Source: Candidatus Cryptobacteroides onthequi (GTDB lineage Bacteria; Bacteroidota; Bacteroidia; Bacteroidales; UBA932). Taken from it: DNA of 46,429 nucleotides. Position 1 is the stretch's first letter; the number at the start of each line of letters is the position of its first letter. A program made the translations under genes and the position numbers. Under the pieces are notes generated by a model that was not told the origin of the DNA, searched no databases, and worked only from the letters and a program-made list of their open reading frames with translations. Positions 23,453-32,672 of this stretch are shown here, in pieces. The stretch covers positions 1 to 46,429 of the forward strand of contig JAGHSA010000011.1 of NCBI GenBank assembly GCA_018066125.1, given 5' to 3'.

Positions 23453-26050
23453 TGTCTGTGTCCATCCCTGACGTCCGTCCTGCAGCTTTATGTTGGACCA
23501 GTCTCCGATCTTTTCCAGGATTCTGACCTTTGTACCCTCATGAAGAATGAAAAGATCCTTCGACGAGTCGGCTCCCGGAGCACTTTTCACCGGCGACACC
23601 GCCCTGAGAATGACGGCAGAATCCTCACTCCTGTATTCCGACCACTGCATCCTGGCAAATCCGAGGAATGACAGAGACAGGACAATCGAGAGGATGCCTG
23701 CAAAGAAACCGGTCTTCTTCCATACAGCAGCCCCTGAGAGTATGAACACGAGAGCCATGCCGAGGGCGAGAGCCAGGAAGACAAGGAAAAGAGCAGTCCA
23801 CACATCCGATGAGAGAGAGTGGCAGACCTTGCGCACCCATGTGCGCAGGAAGAACTCAGGGACACTGTCTATGTCGTCCTGGACGAACTCCTGACAGAAA
23901 GCAAGATTGAAACGAGCATCCGCGTGAGACGGATCGACCTTGAGTGCCCTCTCATAATTGAGGATGGCGCGTCCGTACATCTCCTGCTTGAAGCAGGCAT
24001 TGCCTAAATTATAATATAGGTCGGCAGATTCCATCCCGCTGTCGATGATGGACTGCCATGAAGCTTCCGCCGCTGCCCAGTCGCCGGCTGCATAGGCTTC
24101 CGCCCCGGCTGTCCAGAGCGACTCTGACTGGGTATCGGTAACGGCCTCAGCCACAGACGGCATGAGGCAGAGGGCAACAATCACTGTGGCGACAGTCTTT
24201 CTGGCGCCGCTTTTCTTCTTCATGCTTCCGTCTATTGTTGATATGACATTGACTGCGGTCTCATAATGCGAATTCATGGCTTCATGTCCGGCATCCGGAG
24301 AGTACCGGGCAAATTCGCACGCCTCGAGCAGGCGTCCGAACTCTTCTGTGAGAGGCTCAGGCACACCGGCGCCGATGAGAGCGGCGGAAATATTGTCCCG
24401 GGACATGTCAGCCATATCCATATTGAGCTTGTCGGAAACGTAGCCGAGCATCGCCTTGTGGAGCTCCTCGTAGAAAGCGGTATAGAGATTCCGGCCGAGG
24501 TACTCACCTGCCACCGAGAGACGCTTGCGAGCCATCTTGGTGGCACCCCTGTTCTTTGAGCCGGCGACATCTGCCCTCATGGCAGCAAGCTTCCGCAGGG
24601 CAAACCATATCGCGCCGAATGCGGCCAGGAGAAGCATCAGGATGCCGAAGAACAGAGGGGATCCCAGGAAAGATGCGCCCTTGCGGGAGAATGAAGGCTT
24701 GCCCGTGACGATATACCTGATATCGGAGCCAAGATCCTTCACGCCCCTGCGGCTCACTCCGGTGACGATCTGACCGGACTGGACAGGCTGGTCGCTCTCT
24801 GCCCCCCTGGCGACATTGAGCTGCATGGGCTCGGTGGTCAGAGTGACATATTTGTGGGCATCGACATCGTAATAGGTATAGTTCACCGGCTCGATGGTGA
24901 ACTCCCCGTAGCTTCTCGGGATGAATGGATATTCGAAAGTCTTGGACCCGGAGGTCTTTCCGTTGCTCTTGTCGGTATTTTCCGTCGCCTTGACGTCATA
25001 CACCTCGAAATCCGGCGGGAAGCTGATCTTCGGAGCCTCGATCAGAGAGATGTTGCCGCGGCCGCTTACCGTCACCAGAAGCGAAGCCGCATCATGGGTC
25101 TTGAGCGAATCCTTGCTGAGCTTGGCACTGATCGAGTATGTACCGACACCTCCGCCGAAAGAAGCCGGGGCACCGGCAGGCAGGCTGCTGACATGCACGA
25201 CCTGCCTGTCAGTGGTCACACGCTTGCGTATGGTGCGGAAGTCATCCTCGAAGAAACTGTCGAATATGCTCCTGGACGTGCTCTGGGTCTTGACATTGAC
25301 CAGACATACGAGCTCTGAAGGATCGATGGCGATATCACCGGCCTGCTGAGGGATAATCACCCAGCTGCGGAGCACGGCGGCGTTGTAGATGGCATCGTTG
25401 ATATTCTCGCGGTGGAACTCGATATTCGAAGGTGCAAGCACCTCCTGACTCCAGAATCCGGTGAATGTAGGAAACTTGGCATCCTCGAATCCGGCAATAT
25501 TGACTCTCTGATAGAGTTTGAGTGTCGCGGTCACAGGCTCCCCTACCACTACAGAGCTGCGGCTGAGGGAAAGACGCAGGAACAGATCTGAAGAGGAGAT
25601 GTCCCCGGTAGACGCAGCAGACTGTCCGCCCTGGGATGACGCTCCGGAAGATGAAGACGCCCCGTTGGAGACGACCTCGATTGTCACGGGTGAGGAATGA
25701 ATGGTCTTCTTCTTGACCTGTGCGGACGCCGGCTGAATGGTGAATTTCCCCTTTTCCTTCGGCATCAGGATATAGGTGATGGTGGTCTGTACGGACCTGG
25801 AAGTCTTGCCGTTGATGCTGCTGAAGCTGGATGACTTTCCTCTCTGAGGTCCCCAGATGAGCTTGAACTCACTTCCGGGCTCCCACGAGAAATCACTCGG
25901 GGAGTCATCTCCCTCGATGATGAAAGTAAGGTTGAACTGTTCATCCACAGCCACCATGTTCGGGGCCTGGACCTTGATCACGTCCTGAGCCCTGCCCATG
26001 GACATGGCCAGGACCATGCATGTAAGGATAGTCAGATATCTTTTGAACAT
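23432..26050 (-). CDS. batD: BatD-BatE fusion protein
   Basis: A membrane protein of 872 residues that joins two normally separate Bat proteins. Residues 1-22 are a signal peptide. Residues 23 to about 460 are the BatD periplasmic part (PNMVAVDEQFNLTFIIEG), followed by a membrane segment near 465-485 (FFGILMLLLAAFGAIWFAL) and a cytoplasmic stretch. At Met610 a second signal-peptide-like segment begins (MKKKSGARKTVATVIV, ending in SVAEA). After it come TPR repeats (YYNLGNACFKQ, ILNYERALKVDPSHADARFNLA), two membrane segments and a C-terminal SH3-like domain (GTKVRILEKIGDWSNIKL), which is the BatE layout. Bat proteins are linked to aerotolerance and envelope stress; the biochemical role is unclear. 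It is the last gene of the operon, four bases after batC. The single open frame means a true fusion unless an internal start at 24223 is also used. Confidence 0.92.
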   Translation of the reverse strand: MFKRYLTILTCMVLAMSMGRAQDVIKVQAPNMVAVDEQFNLTFIIEGDDSPSDFSWEPGSEFKLIWGPQRGKSSSFSSINGKTSRSVQTTITYILMPKEKGKFTIQPASAQVKKKTIHSSPVTIEVVSNGASSSSGASSQGGQSAASTGDISSSDLFLRLSLSRSSVVVGEPVTATLKLYQRVNIAGFEDAKFPTFTGFWSQEVLAPSNIEFHRENINDAIYNAAVLRSWVIIPQQAGDIAIDPSELVCLVNVKTQSTSRSIFDSFFEDDFRTIRKRVTTDRQVVHVSSLPAGAPASFGGGVGTYSISAKLSKDSLKTHDAASLLVTVSGRGNISLIEAPKISFPPDFEVYDVKATENTDKSNGKTSGSKTFEYPFIPRSYGEFTIEPVNYTYYDVDAHKYVTLTTEPMQLNVARGAESDQPVQSGQIVTGVSRRGVKDLGSDIRYIVTGKPSFSRKGASFLGSPLFFGILMLLLAAFGAIWFALRKLAAMRADVAGSKNRGATKMARKRLSVAGEYLGRNLYTAFYEELHKAMLGYVSDKLNMDMADMSRDNISAALIGAGVPEPLTEEFGRLLEACEFARYSPDAGHEAMNSHYETAVNVISTIDGSMKKKSGARKTVATVIVALCLMPSVAEAVTDTQSESLWTAGAEAYAAGDWAAAEASWQSIIDSGMESADLYYNLGNACFKQEMYGRAILNYERALKVDPSHADARFNLAFCQEFVQDDIDSVPEFFLRTWVRKVCHSLSSDVWTALFLVFLALALGMALVFILSGAAVWKKTGFFAGILSIVLSLSFLGFARMQWSEYRSEDSAVILRAVSPVKSAPGADSSKDLFILHEGTKVRILEKIGDWSNIKLQDGRQGWTQTSDLEVI

Positions 26051-26054
26051 ATGA

Positions 26055-26783
26055 TTACCAATTCTTCTCTTTCTGTCTTGACTGGAGCAGCTCCGCCTTC
26101 TCTTTCTTCACCTTGTCCTGAGTCTCCTTCTCCTTCGCCTGTATGGCCTGGAGCATCTGCTGAGCCTGCTGAGGCGAGATCTTCTGATCCTGAGGCTGTT
26201 GCTGCTGAGGCTGATTCTGAGGATTCTGATCCTGAGGCTTGTCACCGTTCTGGTTCTGATCCTGATTCTGGTCCTGATCGTTGTTCTGGTCCTGATCGTT
26301 GTTCTGGTCATTGTCCTGATTCTGGTCATTGTCCTGACCGCCTCCGCCATTCTGATCCTCATCCTGCTTCATCAGCTTGGCATAGATGTAGTTCTCCTTG
26401 GCGTCCATGTCGGACGGATCACGGAGCAGGGCCTGCTTGAACGCTTCCATAGCGGCACCGTAGTCCTTCTTCTGAAGGGCGACATCTCCGAGGTTGTAGA
26501 AGTAGCGTGTGGAGTTGGGCGAGACAGCAGCCACGTCCTTCACGGTCTCCAGAGCCTTTCCCGCGCCCTCGAAATCCTCCTGGCGGTAGAGTGTGGAGGC
26601 AAGGTTGTACTCTCCGGCGACGGAGAGCGAGTCCTTGAGGACTGCCTTGCGGTAATTGATCTCCGCCTCCTTGAATTCATCCTTGCGGAACTTCCTGTTG
26701 CCGGCACGCACATCATGCCTGTCCACCTGAGCGGCCGCAGGCAGTGTGCAGAACACCAGCAGAACTATGAAAAACTTTCTCAT
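26055..26783 (-). CDS. batC: BatC, TPR protein with D/N/Q-rich segment
   Basis: An exported TPR protein of 242 residues. The start at 26783 (MRKFFIVLLVFC) gives a good signal peptide of 19 residues and overlaps the batB stop codon as ATGA; an upstream ATG would put seven residues before it. TPR units span about residues 25-135 (EAEINYRKAVLKD, YNLGDVALQKKDYGAAMEAFKQALLRDP). Residues 140-201 are almost only Asp, Asn and Gln (DQNNDQDQN units), then a charged helix. Such a D/N/Q tract is often present in BatC, but this one is long. TPRs suggest it scaffolds BatA, BatB and BatD in the periplasm. Confidence 0.92.
   Translation of the reverse strand: MRKFFIVLLVFCTLPAAAQVDRHDVRAGNRKFRKDEFKEAEINYRKAVLKDSLSVAGEYNLASTLYRQEDFEGAGKALETVKDVAAVSPNSTRYFYNLGDVALQKKDYGAAMEAFKQALLRDPSDMDAKENYIYAKLMKQDEDQNGGGGQDNDQNQDNDQNNDQDQNNDQDQNQDQNQNGDKPQDQNPQNQPQQQQPQDQKISPQQAQQMLQAIQAKEKETQDKVKKEKAELLQSRQKEKNW
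26181..26366 (-). repeat. DQN-rich coding repeat in batC
   Basis: A stretch of about 62 codons of Asp, Asn and Gln. At DNA level TTGTTCTGGTCCTGATCG-type units recur on the plus strand. It is probably disordered and may vary in length. Confidence 0.85.
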
Positions 26784-27781
26784 TCGAAAAGCCTCCTCTT
26801 CCATCTTCTTTCACCTATGAGCATCTCGAGCACCAGAAGTGCCAGAGCCACGGCGAAGAAATACATGTATTGCTCGTCAAATTCCTCAAAAACGACGGAA
26901 TTGAATTTCTCGGCCTCCATCTTCTGGATATCGCTGATGATAGGATTGAGGCCGAACTCTTCGTTGCCGGCGTGCACGTAGGCACCGTTGCCGGCACGGG
27001 CGACATCCTTGAGCACGCCCTCATCCAGTCTGGTCACGACTATCTCCCCGTTTCTGTCCTTCAGCAGCTCTCCCCCTACAGGGACAGGCTGGCCCTGAGC
27101 AGAGCCCACGCCAATGGTGTAGACCTTGATGCCGAGTTCGACAGCCTGGGAGGCAGCCTCAACAGGATCATCCTCATGATTCTCGCCGTCGGTGATGACT
27201 ATGATGGCGCGGCTTTTCTCGCTCTGGGCGCTGAAGCTCTTCGCCGCCGTGAGTATGGCGTCACCGATAGCGGTACCCTGTACCGGTACGGACTGGGTGT
27301 CGATGGAATTGAGGAACATCTTTGCCGACACGTAGTCGGTGGTGATAGGCAGCTGGACAAACGAGCTTCCGGCAAACACGATCAATCCTATACGGTCCTC
27401 CTGGAGCTTGTCCACGATGCGCGAAATGGCGAGCTTGGCCCTTTCAAGCCTGTTCGGCGAGTAGTCCTCGGCGAGCATGGAGTTGGACACGTCCAGACAG
27501 ATCATGATCTCGGCGCCCTTGGTCTCATGCTCACGGAGCTTGGCACCCACGAGCGGGCGCGCAAGACCGATGAAAAAGAACCCCAGCGCGAGAGTGAGCA
27601 GCACCATGCGCACCCACCCCTTGGCTTTGGAGTATGAAGGCATGAGGCTGCGGACCAGTTCCTGATCGCCATAGGCACGGATGCGTCTGGTGCGGAGTGC
27701 CTGGAGCACACCATAGCCCACCAGCATCACCGGCAGGAGCAAAAGCAGCCAAAGATATTGTGGATGAGCAAGATATATCAT
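26780..27781 (-). CDS. batB: BatB, VWA-domain membrane protein
   Basis: A membrane protein of 333 residues with a von Willebrand A domain. Membrane segments lie near residues 9-27 and 58-74 and close to the C-terminus (YMYFFAVALALLVLEML). The VWA metal site DVSNS is at 97-101, with later Thr (TDYVSAKM region) and Asp (ITDGENHED) ligands, so the site looks intact. Known Bat systems place BatA and BatB together as paralogous VWA partners. It overlaps batA by four bases (ATGA) and is followed by batC in the same way, so translation is probably coupled. Confidence 0.95.
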   Translation of the reverse strand: MIYLAHPQYLWLLLLLPVMLVGYGVLQALRTRRIRAYGDQELVRSLMPSYSKAKGWVRMVLLTLALGFFFIGLARPLVGAKLREHETKGAEIMICLDVSNSMLAEDYSPNRLERAKLAISRIVDKLQEDRIGLIVFAGSSFVQLPITTDYVSAKMFLNSIDTQSVPVQGTAIGDAILTAAKSFSAQSEKSRAIIVITDGENHEDDPVEAASQAVELGIKVYTIGVGSAQGQPVPVGGELLKDRNGEIVVTRLDEGVLKDVARAGNGAYVHAGNEEFGLNPIISDIQKMEAEKFNSVVFEEFDEQYMYFFAVALALLVLEMLIGERRWKRRLFE

Positions 27782-28761
27782 GGCAACCTCCTTAATATCG
27801 CCCTGAGAGCAAGTTCAAGGAGAAGAAGTATGAGCGCAGCCACGGCGTACCTGCCGAAAAGCTCCTTATAGACAGGGAAACTGTCGATGGTGGTGCGGGC
27901 CTTCTCCATCTTGTTGATCTCGCTGTAGATCTCAGAGAGTTTTGTATTGTCAGTGGCTCTGAAATAGCGGCCGCCGGTAGCGTCTGCTATGTTCTGGAGC
28001 AGTGTTTCATCGATTTCGACCTCGACATTCTGGACATCAGGTCCCCATGGGGTCATCACCGGATACGGTGCGGTGCCGTTGGCTCCCACACCTATGGTAT
28101 AGACGCGTATGCCGTAGGTCTTTGCTATCTCGGCAGCAGTCTCAGGGGCTATCTCTCCACGGTTGTTGACACCGTCGGTCAGGAGGATGACCACCCGGCT
28201 CTTGGCGTCGCTGTCCATCATCCTGGCCACAGCTGTCGCAAGACCGTTTCCGATGGCGGTTCCGTCCTCGATCAGGTCGGTCTGCACCTCCTTCATCATG
28301 TTGATCAGAGTGCTGCGGTCAGTGGTCAGAGGGCACTGGGTGTAGCTTTCGCCTGCAAACACCACTATCCCTATGCGGTCGCTCGGGCGTGAGGATATGA
28401 ACTCTATGGCGATATCCTTTGCCGCACTGATACGATCTGGGGTGAAGTCGCGCGCCAGCATACTCGTCGAGACGTCCATGGCAAGGACTATGTCGATACC
28501 CTCGGAATCCACCCTCTCCATCTGGGACGATGAACGCGGACGGGCAAGACAGACGACGATCAGGCACAGCGCCGCAATCCTGAATGCAAACGGGAGATGG
28601 CGTATGACCGCGAGCGGCGACATGCCCGTGACCTTCCAAGGGGTCACCTTGGACACGCGCATGTGCGGCTTGCGGCCGCAGAGCTCCAGGTACAGATAAT
28701 GCGCGACCAGAAGAAGCGGGAGCAGCAGGAGCCAGAGAAGTTTTGGATACTCGAAAAACAT
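27778..28761 (-). CDS. batA: BatA, VWA-domain membrane protein
   Basis: A membrane protein of 327 residues, paralogous to the next gene. Membrane segments lie near 7-24, 56-73 and 305-322. The metal-binding site DVSTS is at residues 96-100, and LLTDGVNNRGE supplies the last ligand, so the VWA domain should bind a divalent cation. The role in oxygen tolerance is known from Bacteroides fragilis; partners are BatB and the TPR proteins. Its start codon overlaps the preceding stop by one base (TAATG). Confidence 0.95.
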   Translation of the reverse strand: MFFEYPKLLWLLLLPLLLVAHYLYLELCGRKPHMRVSKVTPWKVTGMSPLAVIRHLPFAFRIAALCLIVVCLARPRSSSQMERVDSEGIDIVLAMDVSTSMLARDFTPDRISAAKDIAIEFISSRPSDRIGIVVFAGESYTQCPLTTDRSTLINMMKEVQTDLIEDGTAIGNGLATAVARMMDSDAKSRVVILLTDGVNNRGEIAPETAAEIAKTYGIRVYTIGVGANGTAPYPVMTPWGPDVQNVEVEIDETLLQNIADATGGRYFRATDNTKLSEIYSEINKMEKARTTIDSFPVYKELFGRYAVAALILLLLELALRAILRRLP

Positions 28762-29750
28762 TACTTCTTCACCTCCTCTTCTGCTTCAGCGTCAAGCTGG
28801 GTCTGATATGTCGAAGTCACGAAACGCACGGCGGTAGGAATGGCACGGGCATTTTCCTCGTCGCCGGCTGTGTGCTTGGCAAACTTCACGAAATCGGAGA
28901 GTTCGAAGAGCTCCTTCACCTCGGAATAGAGGTCAGGGGTGATCTCCCCGCTTGATTTGAGGTCATCGAATATCTCCGCGGTGGTCATCTCCTCCGCATT
29001 GATGCCGAAGCGTGCCTCAATATATGTCCTGAGGGTATCGGTGATACCCGAATACATGGTCTTCTGCTTGTCCGGCGCCCAGAACTTGTCTCCCCTGTAC
29101 CTGTCGAGCCCACGGAGAGCCACGATATAAGGAGGATCGCTGTGGGCGGCCTTCTGCTCCTTGCGCTTCCTGGTCATGACGAGACAGACGGCAAGGATGG
29201 CCAGCACTGCAAGTGCCTGGAAGGCGAAGATGTACGGGAGTACCTCCGCCATGGTGAGAGGGTACCTTATCTGGTCCTTGATGTCATGGATCACGAAAGC
29301 GGCAGTATCGATAGGGATGGTGCAGACCTCGATGGTCTGGGGATCAAAGACAAGAGTGTCCACGTCCCCGCCCCTGGTACGCTGCACGGCAAGCGGAGGC
29401 AGCATGTATGTACCTTCCTCGAAAGCGGCGATCACTATGGATGCACGTATCCTGCCGACATGGCGGGACGGATCCTTGCGTTTTCCTTCGAAAGCGAGAG
29501 TATCCACTCTCCAGCTGCGCACGACCTCCACGCTGTCCATGAACTTCTCCTGAGAGAAGTCCGGCAGTGCGAAACTGTCCGATGCCTGGATGCCGGCAAG
29601 CTCGAAGCCGTACTCCAGCTGATCGGCAATCAGGATGGAATCACGCTGCTGGAGCTGTCTGACATAGGTCTCCCCTGCAGGGACCATGCTCTGCGCGGAA
29701 AGGGTCAGCGCCGCCAGCGCGGCGAATATTGTTATCAGCGTCTTTCTCAT
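28761..29750 (-). CDS. Bat-operon membrane protein of unknown function
   Basis: A protein of 329 residues with a signal peptide (1-20, ending SAQ), a beta-rich extracytoplasmic part (VDTLAFEGKRKDPSRHVGR, GTYMLPPLAVQR), one membrane helix at about 170-193 and a cytoplasmic tail of 135 residues (LDRYRGDKFW, YIEARFGINAEEMTTAEI). Such a gene is usual between DUF58 and batA in Bacteroidetes Bat operons. The layout recalls a short BatD, and the tail resembles the cytoplasmic part of BatD. Function is not known. It overlaps the DUF58 gene by four bases and batA by one. Confidence 0.85.
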   Translation of the reverse strand: MRKTLITIFAALAALTLSAQSMVPAGETYVRQLQQRDSILIADQLEYGFELAGIQASDSFALPDFSQEKFMDSVEVVRSWRVDTLAFEGKRKDPSRHVGRIRASIVIAAFEEGTYMLPPLAVQRTRGGDVDTLVFDPQTIEVCTIPIDTAAFVIHDIKDQIRYPLTMAEVLPYIFAFQALAVLAILAVCLVMTRKRKEQKAAHSDPPYIVALRGLDRYRGDKFWAPDKQKTMYSGITDTLRTYIEARFGINAEEMTTAEIFDDLKSSGEITPDLYSEVKELFELSDFVKFAKHTAGDEENARAIPTAVRFVTSTYQTQLDAEAEEEVKK

Positions 29751-30637
29751 TTGTGTTGGAACAGTGAAAGCAGGCCTCTGACATAGTCATCACCGGTAGC
29801 GATGCTGACACTGTCGACCTTGTATCTGTTGAAGAGATGCCTTTCAGCCGCAGCCACGTCTCTGAACCATCTGGCATAAGAGTCCCTGACCTTGCGGGAA
29901 GAGGTGTTGATCCACCCGCTCTCACCGGTCTCGGAATCCTTGACATGCACCAGGCCGACAGACGGAATGCTCTCCTCACGTGGATCATATACCTTGACCA
30001 CGGACAGGTCATGCCTGTTGACTGCGACCTTGAGCGCGTCCTCGTATCTCGGAGCACCTGACGGATCCACATCCAGCATGTCACTGAGCAGGAATGCAGT
30101 GCACTTCTTCTTTATGGCATTGGTGAGGAACCTGAGTGCCTCGCCTATATCAGTGCCGTCGGATGTCGGCTTGAGCTCTATGATCTCGCGTATGATGTGG
30201 AGGAGATGGCTCCTGCCCTTCTTGGGAGGGATGAACTGCTCCACATGGTCGCTGAAAAAGAGGGCCCCGACCTTGTCGTTGTTGATGCCGGCACTGAATG
30301 CAAGCACAGCGGCAATCTCCGCCAGGAGCTCGCGCTTGGTCTTCTGTACGGTGCCGAAGAGACCCGAACGGCTGACATCGATGAGGAGCACGACTGTGAG
30401 TTCGCGCTCTTCCTCAAAGACCTTGACATATGGTGCGCGCATGCGGGCTGTGACATTCCAGTCCATATTGCGCACATCATCGCCGTACTGATACTCGCGC
30501 ACCTCGCTGAAGGCCATACCACGTCCCTTGAAGGCGGAGTGGTACTCTCCTGCGAAGATCTGGTGCGAGAGCGCACGGGTCTTGATCTCGATTTTCCTGA
30601 CCTTGCGGAGAAGGTCGGATGCGTTCGTGTTTTCCAT
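29747..30637 (-). CDS. DUF58 protein of the Bat operon
   Basis: A cytoplasmic protein of 296 residues. The DUF58 core GRGMAFSEVREYQYGDD and the following RNMDWNVTAR span residues 38-65, and a VWA-like metal site DVSRS is at 87-91. There is no signal peptide or membrane helix. DUF58 proteins pair with MoxR ATPases, which are thought to remodel or activate VWA proteins. It lies 10 bases after moxR and overlaps the next gene by four bases. Confidence 0.93.
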   Translation of the reverse strand: MENTNASDLLRKVRKIEIKTRALSHQIFAGEYHSAFKGRGMAFSEVREYQYGDDVRNMDWNVTARMRAPYVKVFEEERELTVVLLIDVSRSGLFGTVQKTKRELLAEIAAVLAFSAGINNDKVGALFFSDHVEQFIPPKKGRSHLLHIIREIIELKPTSDGTDIGEALRFLTNAIKKKCTAFLLSDMLDVDPSGAPRYEDALKVAVNRHDLSVVKVYDPREESIPSVGLVHVKDSETGESGWINTSSRKVRDSYARWFRDVAAAERHLFNRYKVDSVSIATGDDYVRGLLSLFQHK

Positions 30638-30647
30638 TGCGGAGGGC

Positions 30648-31640
30648 TTATGGGACGATCACAGCATTGAGAACCTCGGCGATGATCTGCTCCGGTGTCA
30701 CATTCTCGGCCTCAGCCTCGTATGTGAGTCCGATGCGGTGACGGAGCACCTCATTGCAGACTGCACGCACATCCTCTGGGATCACATAGCCCCTTCTCTT
30801 GATGAATGCATACGCCTTGGCAGCCATGCTGAGAGAGATGCTGGCACGCGGAGAGGCTCCGTATGAGATGAGGTTTCTGAGCTTGCCGAGGCCATACTCC
30901 TCAGGGGTGCGGGTGGCATATACGATGTCCACGATATAGCGCTCGATCTTCTCGTCCATATAGACATCACGCACGACCTTGCGGGCGCGTACGATATCCT
31001 CAGGCTTGATCACAGGGCATGGCTTAGGGAACTCGCCGCTGTTGTTCATGCGCACGATGAGGCGCTCTTCCTCCTTCTTCGGATAGTCCACGACCACCTT
31101 GAGCATGAATCGGTCCACCTGCGCCTCAGGGAGCGGATAGGTACCCTCCTGCTCGATCGGGTTCTGTGTCGCCATCACGAGGAATGGCTCAGGGAGCCTG
31201 TAGGTCTCCTCACCGAGAGTCACCTGACGCTCCTGCATGGCCTCGAGAAGGGCGGACTGCACCTTGGCAGGGCTTCGGTTGTTCTCATCCGCAAGCACGA
31301 AGTTGGCGAAGATCGGGCCCTTGTGCACCTCGAATCTTTCATTCTTCTGAGAATAGATGAGGGTACCGATGACGTCGGCAGGAAGAAGGTCAGGAGTGAA
31401 CTGGATGCGGCTGAACTTTGCAGACACAGCCTGAGAGAGGGTGTTGATGGCGAGAGTCTTGGCAAGACCCGGCACACCTTCAAGGAGAATGTGGCCGTTG
31501 GCGAGGAGTCCTATGAGGAGATTCTCCACCAGATGCTTCTGTCCCACGATCACCTTGCCCATCTCCAGGGAGAGGATATCGACAAATGCGCTCTCCTGCT
31601 GGATGCGGTCGTTCAATTCCTTGATGTTTACGTTTTCCAT
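30648..31640 (-). CDS. moxR: MoxR-family AAA+ ATPase
   Basis: A cytoplasmic ATPase of 330 residues at the head of the Bat operon. Walker A GVPGLAKT is at residues 55-62, Walker B LADENNR has Asp118 and Glu119, and sensor motifs follow (ATQNPIEQEGTYPLPEAQ, DRF). MoxR proteins act as chaperone-like remodelers of VWA proteins, here most likely BatA, BatB and DUF58. Its start codon lies 38 bases from the divergent truA start, so both promoters share a very short interval; a TACTTTTT element on the minus strand is only a weak -7 candidate. Confidence 0.96.
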   Translation of the reverse strand: MENVNIKELNDRIQQESAFVDILSLEMGKVIVGQKHLVENLLIGLLANGHILLEGVPGLAKTLAINTLSQAVSAKFSRIQFTPDLLPADVIGTLIYSQKNERFEVHKGPIFANFVLADENNRSPAKVQSALLEAMQERQVTLGEETYRLPEPFLVMATQNPIEQEGTYPLPEAQVDRFMLKVVVDYPKKEEERLIVRMNNSGEFPKPCPVIKPEDIVRARKVVRDVYMDEKIERYIVDIVYATRTPEEYGLGKLRNLISYGASPRASISLSMAAKAYAFIKRRGYVIPEDVRAVCNEVLRHRIGLTYEAEAENVTPEQIIAEVLNAVIVP

Positions 31641-31666
31641 ACTGAAAAAAGTATATTTTATTTTCC

Positions 31667-31674
31667 TAAATTTG
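31667..31674 (+). promoter_or_regulatory. truA -7 box
   Basis: TAAATTTG is an exact TAnnTTTG match that ends four bases before the truA ATG. This predicts a transcript starting at or beside the start codon. No clear -33 TTTG is seen. Confidence 0.5.
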
Positions 31675-31678
31675 CCGT

Positions 31679-32494
31679 ATGCGCTACCGTGTCAAACTAT
31701 CATATGACGGTCAGGAGTTCTGCGGATGGCAGATACAACCCGATGCCGCCACTGTCCAGGAAACCCTCGAAAAAGCACTCTCCACTCTTCTGGGTGCGCC
31801 CGTCAGTGTCACCGGGGCAGGCCGTACCGACTCCAGGGTCAACGCGATAGGCTATGTGGCCCATTTCGACTCGGAAGCCGCCGTGGACACGGAAATGCTC
31901 GGCTACAAATTAAATGCCATCCTCCCCCGCGGGATAGTCGTGCACGGTGTCGCAGCCGCCGATGCGGACTTCCATGCCCGTTTCGGCGCTACAAGACGCG
32001 AATATACATATTTTATTCATAGAATAAAGGACCCGTTCGTCGAGAAATTCTCATGGAGGTGCTCCTACCCTCTGGATGTCGATGCCATGAACGAAGCCGC
32101 AAAGTACCTGATCGGGCGCCATGACTTCAGGTGCTTCGAGAAAGTCGGAGCCGACAACAAGACATCCATCTGCACCGTCACCGAGGCATTCTGGAGCACT
32201 TATGAACCGGCGCACGTCTCACTCATGGGATTTGAAAGCGCCGCCGCAAAGCCGGGGACCGAAGCTCCCGAGGCGAGATATATCTATTTCAGGATAGCTG
32301 CCGACAGGTTCCTCCGCAATATGGTCAGAGCTATAGTCGGTTCGCTTGTAGAAGTCGGACGCGGCAAGAGAAGCGTCGGCGAGTTTGCCGCCCTTGTGCT
32401 CCCGGAGGGATGCGAGGGTACAAAAGCAACACGCTCCGACGCGGGTGAATCCGTGCCGGGGCATGCTCTTTTTCTTTCCGAAGTGGAATACTGA
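31679..32494 (+). CDS. truA: tRNA pseudouridine synthase A
   Basis: A cytoplasmic enzyme of 271 residues that makes pseudouridine at tRNA positions 38-40. YDGQEFCGWQIQ begins the fold; the catalytic Asp is Asp51 in GAGRTDSRVNA. Most TruA proteins read GRTDxGVHA there; here Gly and His are replaced by Arg and Asn. Asp51 and the Arg before it are kept, as are RREYTYFI and FLRNMVRAIVG, so the enzyme is probably active. It diverges from the Bat operon and has an unusually close -7 box. Confidence 0.93.
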   Translation: MRYRVKLSYDGQEFCGWQIQPDAATVQETLEKALSTLLGAPVSVTGAGRTDSRVNAIGYVAHFDSEAAVDTEMLGYKLNAILPRGIVVHGVAAADADFHARFGATRREYTYFIHRIKDPFVEKFSWRCSYPLDVDAMNEAAKYLIGRHDFRCFEKVGADNKTSICTVTEAFWSTYEPAHVSLMGFESAAAKPGTEAPEARYIYFRIAADRFLRNMVRAIVGSLVEVGRGKRSVGEFAALVLPEGCEGTKATRSDAGESVPGHALFLSEVEY

Positions 32495-32672
32495 TTTCTA
32501 CTGTCCAACTTTTGGGGTTCACCTCAAAAACTGGCTCACTTTCGAGAGGAAATTCCACTCATATTTGGTTGAAGGAAACTTATCGTAATCGGCTTTTCTC
32601 ATAGGATATGTGCGAACATTTGAAATTTGTGCAGATTTAACCTTTTCTGGGACAATACAAATTATTTTTTCG
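32495..32672. other. Noncoding gap between truA and the GntR gene
   Basis: No gene was found. The part at 32502-32560 (CTGTCCAACTTTTGGGG, then TTCACCTC) has the look of an insertion-sequence end I have met in Bacteroidetes DNA, but no partner repeat or transposase is present, so this is weak. The rest is AT-rich and leads into the GntR promoter. Confidence 0.4.

Noticed and set aside
32502-32560. Insertion-sequence remnant after truA
   Set aside because: Only a vague resemblance to an IS end; no inverted partner, target duplication or transposase fragment was found, so it is not called a mobile element.
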